From assembly GCA_036245805.1 (NCBI GenBank), contig BTRK01000002.1, positions 23,553,067 to 23,617,066 on the forward strand: a stretch of 64,000 bases of DNA, in the 5' to 3' direction. Both the position numbers and the translations under genes were made by a program. The DNA is from Pristionchus mayeri. Its lineage: Eukaryota > Nematoda > Chromadorea > Rhabditida > Neodiplogasteridae. Shown one piece after another: positions 21,301 to 31,900 of the stretch (positions are counted from its first letter, which is position 1; each line of letters starts with the position of its first letter). The notes below the pieces were generated by a model. That model made no database searches. It saw nothing but the letters and a program-made list of their open reading frames with translations, and was not told the DNA's origin.

Positions 21301-22015
21301 ATAACGGATTTAAGTGTTTTTAAATTGTGATATTATTTTATATCGATGTTTTGCACATCTTTTCAAAGTCTAGATGCTATTTTTTTCGATAAGTTCAGAA
21401 AAATGATGGAAAGCTGCTATAAATGCATTTTTACGCTTTGTTGAAACTTGCAAAAAATTTTTTGTCACGGACGGGATTCGAACCCGCGCGGAGCTTACAC
21501 TCCATGTGATCATAAGTCACACGCCTTAACCACTCGGCCACCATGACACATTTTCTTGAATTAGGTATCTTTGGGAACCGTTTGCGGATTTGATTATCCA
21601 TTAGGAAATATATTCTTTTTTCGTTTGATGATAGGGACATAAATAAAGAAATTGGTTAACCTCTTGTTCATCTCCGAATATTTTGATGCTATTTAATTTT
21701 AAGAGCTTTCAATTTTTACATAGTAGCCAGGGTTTGGAATCGAAAAGGTTTAGCATCGGTATAGTATTTTGATTATGAGTAGATGGAGAGTGATTGGATT
21801 GAGGATATTCTCTCTCGAGAAGTGAGTGGGAACACGAAGAAGGATCTGCTGAAGGCACTCAAGGCAGAGGAGAAGAAACAATTCGATGAACCCGTACGAT
21901 TTTATCCCTCTTTCTTATTTGACGGATTGGTGATGATAATGCTAACTAGGCATTGTTACAGAGGCAGCAACAAGTGGTCGGGCTATTGTTGAAGAAGTTT
22001 AGCAAGACACAATGA
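18340..22015 (+). CDS. HSPBP1: HspBP1/Fes1-family Hsp70 nucleotide-exchange factor
   Basis: Eleven exons (18340-18477, 18575-18754, 18877-18978, 19022-19103, 19242-19309, 20063-20127, 20235-20316, 20530-20575, 20728-20843, 21783-21893, 21962-22015) sum to 1044 nt, 347 residues. The protein follows the HspBP1/Fes1 armadillo fold: an N-terminal helix (PLQYWNALLGITTKATAEYND), DLGLRLEDLLQYADLAGKFHRMGG, then NYSNYPQLRSTGCQMLITMCENNP, HPLFNHIFDLLCD, YKLLGTVSAIVRSHAPAFD, and a C-terminal region ending LLLKKFSKTQ. The family wraps around the Hsp70 ATPase lobe and releases ADP, in cytosol or nucleus. The C-terminal extension from exon 10 (ESDWIEDILSREVSGN) is charged. The introns after exons 5 and 9 contain antisense tRNA genes and decayed copies of exon 6. 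Confidence 0.9.
19448..19532 (-). tRNA. nev-tRNA-Ile(UAU)-type class II tRNA, copy 1
   Basis: The cloverleaf is complete. The acceptor GCCACGG pairs with CCGTGGC and position 73 is A. The D-arm is TCCGAGTGGTTAAGG, the anticodon stem TGTGA/TCACA with loop CTTATGA (anticodon UAU), the long variable arm GGAG..CTCC, and the T-arm CGGGTTCGAATCCCG. A long variable arm and A73 are leucine-tRNA traits, yet the anticodon reads isoleucine AUA. Class II tRNAs with UAU or CCC anticodons are known in nematodes as nev-tRNAs. It is antisense within the fifth intron of the HspBP1-like gene. No tRNA intron is needed. Confidence 0.85.
19663..19720 (+). pseudogene. Decayed copy of HspBP1-like exon 6 (P1)
   Basis: It follows TTTTCAG and encodes TSPYKLLGTVYGNH, against TFRYKLLGTVSAIV in the real exon. 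Over the YKLLGTV core all DNA differences are synonymous. After that the reading departs from the family and the normal donor is replaced by a weak GTGTTG. Including it would disturb the armadillo repeat. Confidence 0.7.
19862..19938 (-). pseudogene. nev-tRNA-Ile copy 2, broken (8 bp deletion)
   Basis: It matches the other copies, but eight bases (GTGATCAT on the plus strand) are missing between two CAT/AT repeats. This removes the 3' side of the anticodon stem and part of the loop. Acceptor, D-, variable and T-arms remain. It sits about 414 bp from copy 1 and just before the functional exon 6. Confidence 0.85.
21046..21128 (-). tRNA. nev-tRNA-Ile(UAU)-type, copy 3 (possibly decaying)
   Basis: It has the acceptor GTCATGG/CCGTGAC (one G-U pair), A73, loop CTTATGA and a long variable arm. 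One anticodon-stem pair is a T-T mismatch (TGTGT against TCACA), and two bases are lost after the D-arm relative to copy 4. The B box (GGTTCGAATCC) is intact. It lies antisense in the ninth intron of the HspBP1-like gene. Confidence 0.65.
21259..21315 (+). pseudogene. Decayed copy of HspBP1-like exon 6 (P2)
   Basis: It follows TTTTCAG and encodes MFKYKLLGTVSGKH. It shares the HI(A/T)D end with P1, not with the real exon, so P1 and P2 are closer to each other than to exon 6. The core YKLLGTV differs from exon 6 only at third positions. Confidence 0.7.
21463..21547 (-). tRNA. nev-tRNA-Ile(UAU)-type class II tRNA, copy 4
   Basis: A complete 85 nt cloverleaf: GTCATGG/CCGTGAC acceptor with A73, GGCCGAGTGGTTAAGGC D-arm, perfect anticodon stem TGTGA/TCACA with CTTATGA loop (UAU), GGAG..CTCC variable arm and a GCGGGTTCGAATCCCG T-arm. 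With copy 1 it is the best candidate for a functional gene. It is about 417 bp from copy 3. Confidence 0.85.
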
Positions 22016-22995
22016 TCATCCACTGATCTACCCTCGACTGTATCAGTCTCAATAGAACCGGTTGTTATCTTATGTTCAAGAAAACTTTCCACTCTAGGCT
22101 TTACCTACTAATTATTGATTCGTTTTTATCTGCTAATTATCTAGTAACTTTATTCGATAAATTCATATGTATGATGCTTTATCGTTCTTAAAATCTACGG
22201 CGATAGAAGAATAGACAACAAATACCTGAGTTGAAGCACATAATAAAATATTTCGGAATGTTTAATGGCGGAGGGAGACAAAATGGAAGAGAGAGCAGTC
22301 AATTGTCGATGCAGAGAGGAGGGAGATCCTTCCTAGTAGGGTTGTGAAAACGGACAATGCCGGACTCCGGACACGACGAACGAGAAATGAGTGGGAAATT
22401 GTCCGCAATTGTCCGTGTCCGGACGGACAAAGACGGGCAGTCTCGTTGTCCATAATTGTCCGGAATGAATGCAAATTGGTAATGGAGATATTGAACTTGC
22501 GATCTCGTCGCTCGATTTGCATCATTTCATTTGATGAAATTGAGATTAACCCTTTGTACGAATACGGACAGTCCGGACACAGACGGCCGTCCGGACAGAC
22601 AAAGGAATCCGGAATTGATTGAAATTAAATTGTCCGGACAATTTGTCCAGAATTTGTCCGGATTGTCCGTCCGTTTTCACAACCCTACTCCCTAGTGATG
22701 GATGTCTACTAGAGGGTACGAGGGAGTGGTCAATCATTGTTCGGTCTGATGAAGGGACGAGGAATCCCTATTACTCGTATGGAGAGAACTGGACTACGAG
22801 TGAAATGATACTCACAGGGACGGGCCATGATATCGAGAGGGAAGGGGGGGGGGGCTATGGTAGACTAGTGATCCAGTGGATACTGATGCCAGTGATGTGC
22901 GTAATCTTGAATAATGAAGGGGAAGCCTTACAGGAGATGTTTGTGAGGAGGGAATTAATGAGGAATGAGTGGGTGGAAGAAAAGGAGAGGAGAGA
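22016..22995. other. Convergent intergenic region with MITE
   Basis: This lies between the 3' ends of the HspBP1-like (plus) and RGS (minus) genes. Apart from the MITE, I see only an AT-rich 3' flank and low-complexity sequence. Confidence 0.5.
22337..22687. mobile_element. hAT-like MITE, 351 bp
   Basis: The terminal inverted repeats begin TAGGGTTGTGAAAACGGAC at the left and end with the complement at 22687. They are flanked by 8 bp direct repeats CTTCCTAG (22329-22336) and CTCCCTAG (22688-22695), differing at one base. The interior is packed with GTCCGGA and ATTGTCCG subterminal motifs and has no transposase. An 8 bp duplication and a TAGGG end are typical of hAT elements. It is non-autonomous. 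Confidence 0.85.
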
Positions 22996-25900
22996 TCAGC
23001 ATGGAGAGAGTCGACCATTGAATCGGAATGTTTGAGGAAGAGACAACTTCTTCGCCACCTGCAACCAATTCAACTAGTGATAGCAGTTACGAATGATTCA
23101 ATGAATTGGTCGATTTCAATTCTATCCATTATTGATATGCTGAAGTAAGGTGGTTGCATACCTCCTTGTAAGCAGGAGTGTGGACGAAGCGAGAGAAGCA
23201 GTCCTTCTCCATGAGACGATAGACATGAGTCTGCAGAGTGCCTCGTTCGAGATGGAGTCCACTAGATCTCTCACCTGTGCTCTGTCGTAGATGTTCTCGG
23301 GGTAGGTATCGGGAGTCTTCGTCTGCACTCTCTCGATGATATCCGTCCGAGTGTCGTGGTCGATGTTGATTGCCAGAGGAGAGTCCGCTGCGATGAAAGT
23401 GTCGAACATCTCCTGCAATTAGTTCGAATAATTAAGGTAATTAGTGACATCACGCAATTACTACGGTGCTACTGCGAATAGAACCTCTCAAACTTCCTCA
23501 ATGCGAACAAACACAAGCTTGTTCATCCCCAGCATCCATTGTACAAGTGAAGAGAGGACTGACCTGTACTGTCCTCTCGAATTCATTCCTGTCGGTGGCG
23601 ATAGCTCGTAGTTCTTCCACTGCCCACCTCAACATCCACGATCATTCTCAGATTATCTTGCCCATCCCAATTCCTCCCTGTGTTGCGAGTTTATTCCTTT
23701 CGGACGTTCTTGATGGATAGAATTTCGAGTCCCCGAGGGAGGAGGGGGGAGGGGGGGGGGGGCTATTCATAGTTCGGTGTGTCTCTCTACTCGTGTATCC
23801 GATTTCGTGGCAGCTAATATCAGCCGTCCCTCCATATCCAATCTGGCCTCTCTGATCTCTCTACGCCATTCCAATTCCAGGGGCAAACGAGCTTCTTCTC
23901 AACTATTTCCTTTCCAATCAGTGCACGCAATTTCTAGAATAGTATCCATTTCGCGGATGCAGACAGAGGGAATTCGTTGCCATTCCTCGTCTCCTCCCTC
24001 ATTTCGACCCCTCCATCGTCCCCCCAGAGTTGCACACTCTTCAGCTGGCCTAGAGGCACTTTTTAATCGAGAAAAGAGCGAAATGAGGGGAGAAGAATGG
24101 GGAGGGGACAGGGGCAGACTCAGCTCCCCATACCCAGAAACCACTTCCAAGGAGTGAATGAATCATGCGAAAGTGCGGATGACCTGGAAACATTGCACAA
24201 GTGCGATGCCACAATTCATTAAGGATTCTCTGTTTTGACCTACCCCGCATCCTCCCTGTAAGTACGTCAGAGGACGCTCTTTTATACGGACTGCCCGAAT
24301 ATTGCGAGAGAGGGAGAAAGGGAGGGGGGAATGGACATGAAGAAGTGAGTGGGACAGGAATAACCCGTTCCCAGAAATGCATGAAACAGGAGAGGAGGTG
24401 GAAGGAGGTGCTCACCAGAAGAGGATGTTCTCCTCGGAGTATTCCGACTGCAGGAACTTGGTGAACTGCGCCCTGAAATGAGTGATGAAGAGGGTCGATG
24501 ATGACTGCACGCAATATTTCCCACCTTCCTTATTTTGGGAAGAAATAAGAATAATGAGGTGCTCTGTATTCTTTGAGACTCGCTAAGTCCATTCTCCTTC
24601 TACCGACCAAAGATCCTCCCTAATAGCTCAGGAGTGTTATTAAAGAAGGGGTAACACGAATGAATGCTAGGGAGTCCCACCACGAAGATATTGCTCTCGC
24701 AATTGGAAACTGTAGCGAATTTACCACGAGAACGAGGCGAAAATTATGTAGAGCGAGTGAAACATAAACGAGCTAGCCACAACCCTGCGCCGTCAATGAA
24801 CTTTGCGCGTATGTAAATAGCCTCAGAGATGTCTGCGAAACTTCGGATAAAGTGATTCATGATCGGGCTGCCGGCTTCTATTACACACATAGTGGCTAAT
24901 TAAACTAATTTTTCGTGTTACTCCTTCTTTAATTCTTCGTCAACGAACGCCGTGGCGAGGTTTCCGGTTTTCTCGGTGTGGGAGACAACTAATAATTCTT
25001 AGAATAAACGCAATTCATCGAACCTTCCGTCTGCGTCGGTAATCACGTGATCGAAGGCGAACGTCCATTCGTTAGGAGATAATCTGAATGATCTAATGTC
25101 CATCAATTGCTTATTCCTTTCCTCTCGTTATTTCGTGCGTCACACTCAGATTGAAACTCGAGTATGGGAGTTCTTTCCCCTCTCTTTCCCTTCTCAGTCT
25201 TCTCCTTCTCTCTCCCTCTCTACACACGTTCTCATTCGTTCGAAGAGCGAGGAATGAAATGGAGAGAGTGTAGAAGGGAATTAGTTGAAAGTGCCCACGC
25301 GAATGCCCATAACTCTAATCTCAATTTCCTCCCTTTCATCCTTGATCTATCTAGTTCGAATCTGCTGTGAACGGGAAGTGCGATGGGAATAATGGAGAGT
25401 GGCAATCAACTGAAGACACCACAGTCCATCCACTCCCCCCCCCCCACAGTCACAACTAGTGAAGCAGGAAGAAACCAATCAAGTGATACAAGGTGTCAAT
25501 CATCAGTCATCTCTGATTCTCACCCGTATCTGGTGGTTGGGGAAGGGGAGGGAACGGGCATCGACGACCCTCCATCTGCTGATCGACGTCGTCTCTCGCC
25601 TACAATTATATCCATTATTCTTCTTAATTACTTATCGAGAACGATTGAGACTCGTCATTAGATGTGCCAACTAGACGTCTATTCACTGGCCCCATTCCCG
25701 TAAGGGACACAGACCGACAACAGGAACGCTTCCAAGAGGGATGCAGATGGATATCCACATATATCCTTTCCTATTTTCCGCATCTTTCAATCTATTCTCG
25801 TCCCTCTTCGAATGGATTCCGTGATTGAATTCATAAGGGGGCGATCTCGATCGTCTCTCCCTCCGTCTGGAGGTGTCCGCCCCCACTCGAATCTCCCCTT

Positions 25901-28900
25901 TCACTTCCATGTCTGTCTCAAAGATGAGACTACTGGGTATCTCATATTTCTGCATCTACGCAGTCCACTTTCTAATCCATCAGCAGAGTGGGAATAATCA
26001 GGATGAGGGGATCAGATTCACTGCTTTTCCCAGGATGGTCCCCCCCCCTGACTCCCCCTGACTCCCTCCCCTCTCCCTCCCCCCTCCCTACGTAGAGAAG
26101 CCATGCCATTCCCCCTGCTCATTTTCAATAGTGCCCTTACTCGTGGGGCAATTAAGCAACTCTCTCACTCTCTCGGAATCGATCCTCTTCCACAAATGAA
26201 ATGGGTTCGTTTCATGCACCAAAGAGCAGGCGGAGTGACGTCTTCCCTCCTATTACTCAGTCACTCTTCCCATCTCAGCAGTCTTATTTTGCTTCGGCAG
26301 TTTCAGTCTTGTAGAGGGAAGGCGAAGATTAGATTGAGCCTCTCACGTCACCCTCACTCTCTCTAGCAAATTGACTTCTAAATCTTCAAAAATGCAAATT
26401 TCGGGGCTCATTGTCCTTTCAGACGTCGTTTCCTCTAGCAAGGGAAAGGAGAGAGCGGGGAGAGGGACGTTTCCGCTTTATAAACGATTCGGGCTATAAA
26501 AATAACAGTCGGGAACGGAGAAAGACAAAGTATTTCGAGGATTTTGTGCCGCTTTCAACTCCACTAGATACTAGGTCCAGGCAAAGAAGTCCACTACAAT
26601 TTGTTTTGCTGAATGCTCACACATTGATGCAGCAGATGTTGTGGATGAATCAAGTTCAGTGGAATAGAGAGAGAGAGAAGTAGATGACTGACCGACAGTG
26701 ACTGAGAGTTGCTTGAGTAATCTCTTCGGTGATCTCATGAGTGGAGGAAGGGAGGAATGAAACAGATGGAGGAGGACACCGGGTGTTTGACTGCCGAGGG
26801 GAGGAGAGAGGGAGGCGGGCCCCTCCAGGAGAGAATGGAGGAGGGGAGGAGGGGGAGGAGGGGGGGGGGGGAGGGGAGAGAGAAGGGGGAGGAGGAGGGA
26901 GGGGGGGGGGGTGACGATACAGAGACAGATGCTCGACTCCATGCGAACGTTCGTCACTTTTGAGAGAGAAGAAGTCGAATTAGTAGTGGGAGACACTAGT
27001 TGGCGACTGAAGGAAAACGGAGTTAGGCCTGTCTAATTCTGCCCCTTTCCCAGAGGGAGAAACTGTTGTCGGCCTTCGGTCCTCTAGACGAAGAACACGA
27101 TTAGGAGAGGGAGAATGAAGGGATGCAGGAGGGAATACAGTTAGATGTACTTGTGAAAACTTCCTTGATCCAAGGACTATACGGATATTTACGGGATGGT
27201 CAAACCCGTTTTATTTCATTTAGAGGACGTGCGATTCAGTTGTGGACAGGGGGAATAATGTATATTGGCGTCGTCCTCCTCCCCCTCCTTCCCCTTCCCC
27301 CCACCCCTCCCCCTCCTCCTCCCCCCTCATGGAACTCAGCCAGTCTAAATGGGGGAAATAGAGGAATACCATGCGACTCCCCACTTTCTTCACGTGTCAT
27401 CATCCCGTCTGGCCATTCAGGGGGGGGGGGGAATCCAATTTGGAGGCCGATCACACTTCCGTCTACCTCTTATTTTTACCTCTGTTTTCCTCATTCAACT
27501 GGAGCTTCTTTTGTTCCTTTTCTTAATAGTTGACTGATTCGAATGATGATCGTATTCTTCTTCTTCTTCCTCTTCCAAATCTCCGTCACAACTCGATTAC
27601 TTCTCTCCAAGTGGATGCACGAGCAGAGGGAATCACGGGAGATTCCCTCCATTCCTGGGGGGATTCCATCGGAGGAGAACCTCCTCCTTCCACACGATTC
27701 GCACGTTCCTCCGTGTGAATCCTTCCCGTCTCATCCTTCTCTGCAGTTGCAGCAGCAGATATCGATGAGAAGGGCTGCAGGCAGCAGATAGAGAAGGGAG
27801 CATCAATTCCCGGTCACTAAGCCCCTCCCTCCACGGTCCATCGCACGCTGCTAATGACTCCCCTCCTCTCTTCCCTTCTCTTCTTTTCGCTCAAAACCCT
27901 CTGAATGGGCCATAGAAATACATGAAAACTAACAAGCAGGAAAGCAGGAAAGGCTAAATAGGGTCTGCTCTTCTAGTAGTTGTTAGTAGGAACAAGAGTG
28001 TCTCTTGGTCTACGTAGTGAGTAGACGATCGTCCACCTGGTAAGCCAGCCAATCTCATCAATGATTCACGGAGAAAGCATCTTTCGATCCACAGTCTCTC
28101 TCTCCCTTTGTTCACTCAGCCTCGAAAGTGTTCCCGTTGTCGTGATGCCACGGCACGCGAAAGAAGGAATAGAAAAGAGCGTCAAAATGCCCCTTCGACT
28201 CTATTCTTTCCCCTTCCTCCTTCGTTTCCTCTCCTTCTTCTTCTTCTCGTAAAATCACCCAACCGAACGGTAAACACTGTTTGGGCATATTCCTGAGACG
28301 AGGAAAGAGAAGGTCCTCCCTTCCCCAGAGAACCCCCGCTACCCCTCAATGCCCATATAAATATTGCTGTGCCAGCCCATAAAATATGTACCTTCCTGTT
28401 TTCGAATGGCTCAAGGCTGGTTAATGTATGACATTGGGATAAGGGAGAGTCTCGTTTCTCGCTAGTCCCACTCCTCCTAAACCCTTCGTTCTAATGAGAA
28501 CTCCGAAGAGGAGAGAGCAGTGATGAGAAGTGAAAGAACGAAGGAGGAATGGAGAAGACAGATGAAAGTATTGAGAACAACACAATTCTCAATCGGAGAG
28601 GAAGTCCCTGCCACTGACAGTTTTCCTTACCCGGGCTTCGTCGATGGGATAATATTGTCATCTCATTTCTACTCCCTCCTCTCTATCCAATGTCCTTCCC
28701 AGGGACATCTCTGAGGAATACATCACTATCTATTTAAATATTCGTCTAAATATATTTCACAAAAACTAGATTCGACTGCTGTTTGAGTCCGCTTCGAGTG
28801 TCAACACGAAAATTCGAAGATGAAGGCTGAGAAATTTGATTGTCCATTCAAATTCGTCAAAGCAAGCATCGACGATATTTCTGTCTTCTGCCATCCATTC

Positions 28901-31900
28901 CGAGTGTTGGTTCGAATGGACAGACAGATCTAATCATTTCATATTTCTCTCGAAAGCTATTCAAAACCAGCCCTTTAAGTTCTGAAAATTCCTCAGATCT
29001 GATCAGAAAAGAAGGGCATACTGAAGACTAGATGATCAATGCATAGGTACTACCTATTTCATTCCATGGAAACTCGAGCATGCTCTATCGTTCAAATTTG
29101 GTATTTGGAGGTAGGAGAGTGGGAAGGAGGGAAGGTAAGAGAGTGAGAGGGTGGGAGCTGGAAGATGATTATCAGATACTTACGTCGCCTCAGTGCTGCT
29201 TTTGTACGAATTTTGAGGAGGACGTAGAGGAGATTCATGTTGATACTCTTCCGAGAAGGAGTCAATCGAGGGAGTGACTGGAGGGAGAATGGATGGGATA
29301 GAAGGATGATTGTTACTGTGGGAGGGGAGGGGAGGCGGGAACAGTTCGGCAAGGAGTGAGGGGAGGGATACAGATGGATAGGAGAGACGAAGGGACGGAG
29401 GGAGGGGAGGAGTCGAGACAACACTCACAGAGCATGTCTAATTCAGTAGGGTAACACTATTAGATCGAGAGAGAGAAAAACTTCCTTGAAGAAACTTCGT
29501 GAATAATAAGTCTTCTCACTGTTTCAGCAAGTTTTGAAATCGGTGGTCCATGACCTCCCCTAAACTCCAATTCAATAATACCAGCTAGGAAGATGGGAAA
29601 CGAGAATTGCGGAAATATTTCCACCACGCACTCGAATGATTCATTCCCAATATTGCATCTCGCCCTTCTTTGAAATGCCAGAAAGTATAATCGTCAACCG
29701 GTAGAACTGTTCCTCTCTCAGTTTAGATCTTCGTCTTCCCGTTCTCATCTCATAATATTCCTTCGCTCCTTCTCTTCTCTAAATTGTAAGTGCTGCTCAA
29801 AAGGATTAAAAATTAATTAGGAGAAAGAGGAGCTTGAGCGGCGCAATCGAATCTCATTTTTCGCCCCTTTTCGGATTGAGTCGATGGAGAAGAAGAAACA
29901 TGGGAAGTACTGAGAAGGATTGCACCATTGCGTGACTTGACTGCAACGAGTAGGAAATCTCCGAATTTCCGAGAACGGGGGTGGAACGGGAGGGGGAGGA
30001 GGGGGGAGGGGAATGATCCCCCTCGGGAGGCATGTGAGGGATGATCTCCGAGTCATTCCATTGTATGGATGAATGGAGGTTCTCATGCATCGCACGTCAG
30101 AGAAGAGTCCACTTAATTTCTTCCGTCTTAGTCTAATTCCCCTCCTTCTCGGACATTCAATCATCGTCCAATTAAGACCGAGTTCAACTCCTGTTTTCCA
30201 TCGGGTCAAAATGATTGAGGAAGGAATTACACTGTCAAATGAGTTGATGATCTATTCTCTCCCAAGTAACTCCCAGGGGATGGATCATGGACTCACTTCT
30301 GCTGGCAGAGATGACAACTTCCTTGGCCGCAGTCTTGAGTGCTCGATACCTAGAGAGGTGACTACTCAATCAATGGCGGGAACGGTGATCACATCCATCT
30401 TGTCACTTCCCTTCTAGCAGCTGTTCTCCCATAATCTCCTTCTTCCACTCACCTACATACGAGAGTACTCACTATCCCTCGGCCTCCTCCTCGTCTGCAA
30501 GGCATTTGAATAAGAATGGGAGTGAAACTGTCGATCAATCAGTAGGAGGAAGATTCCCCGAGGGGAAGATGGGGGTTGTTTTCGCCCCTTCTCTCAGTGA
30601 TCACTTCGATTGATCAGAGGAGTGGTGGAGGGGAGGGGGGAAGGGGGGAGTACCTGAATGCGGGGGCGGAGACACTCCTGGGAAGGCGTCGTTCCGACGG
30701 TTCCTTGAGCATCTCGACCCCAGGAGGAACGAAGACTGGTTGGGGTTAGCAATCGAGAGGGGGCAATGGGAGGAGAGAAGGGAGGGGAAGGAGGGGGGGA
30801 GAGGAGGCGGAGATTTGAGGCCTCCTTCCTTCTGTCTTACACGTCCGGAGGAGTTATCACGAATTCCTTGATGTCCCTTGGGAGGGAATGGTCGATTGAT
30901 GGGAGATATGAAGAGGAGGAAGAGAGAAGAGGAGATGGGTGTAGATCTGGCCCTTCCACTCTCCCCCCCCCCCCCCCCCCCCCCCGACGTCGTAAATGGG
31001 TTTGCGTTGATTCCTCTCGAAGAGAAGGAGGAGAAACGGAGGATTCCAGCAGAAGTCCAAGGAGAAATCGAGAATGGAAGAAGTGAATCCACGAGAGGGA
31101 ATGAAGAGGACCATGGATCAGAAGAACTTATTCGCATTGTAGTCAGTGGACACAATTGGATTGGAGGTGCAAGTGAAATGGTTTGTGCTGAATTCTTATA
31201 CCTTTCTCAGTCCTTTGCAATGATGAGGTTGGAACGGAAGAAAATGAAAAAGAGCCAAGAACCAACTCTTCCCCCAGATGAAGCCACGCGATACTTTGAA
31301 CAACTCTCAGAGGAGTGATAATATCTATCTCTAATTTAAGCCTTCTTCCAGCGAATTCAGTTGAAGCGTGATGAGCAATTGGTGAAAATACTTGGAAGGC
31401 CTAGTGTTTACAAGCAACCATAATGGAATTGTCTTTGTTCGGCCATTCTGCAATAGTCCTCGCTGGTCGTGGACACTCTGGAACTCTCTTCTCTCTCTCC
31501 CTTCTCCCCTACCCCCCCCCTCTCTCTCTCTGCATCCGCACTATAAGCGAGTTCTCAATTAGAAATTCCACCCATCCGCGCATCCAAAATGAGTTGAGAA
31601 TAGAGACGAGGGAACGTGAGAAAATGAGTTTCATTCAGTCGCGATCGTCTGGTTTTTAATGAAATTTCACTGTTTTTAATTAGAAAGCGTAGATGGGGAA
31701 TGATCTCAGACTGACTTCTGGGGGAGAAGAGACGCGAACTCTGGATGTTGTTCTTTATTCGATTCAGACGGAAGGATTCACGCATCGCCGACCATTTACG
31801 CCTACAATCATCATTATGGAATGAAAGAGATCTGTCGATACAGAAGAATCAGAGGAGAACTTTTGCAGAAGAGTAACGATAGAGGGCATTCCAGCACAGA

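Larger units (their letters stand above)
19330..21650. repeat. Tandem array of about 415 bp units (tRNA plus exon 6-like segment)
   Basis: Each unit runs: leader (AAACTTGCAAAAA), tRNA, shared spacer (GTTTGCGGATTTGATTATCC and similar), a splice acceptor, and an exon 6-like segment. Copies 1 to 2 are 414 bp apart and copies 3 to 4 are 417 bp apart; copies 2 and 3 are separated by the real exons 6-9. Unit 4 is cut before its exon segment. The array is therefore a local duplication of a tRNA together with part of its host gene. Confidence 0.8.

Noticed and set aside
19448..21547. tRNA copies as ordinary tRNA-Ser or tRNA-Leu
   Set aside because: The long variable arm and D-arm fit either, but A73 argues against Ser and the anticodon loop CTTATGA reads UAU, not a Leu or Ser anticodon.
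30601..31318. Overlapping frames of 184 (minus) and 146 (plus) codons
   Set aside because: They span a poly-C tract and a small real exon (30654-30712) in another reading context; composition is low-complexity.
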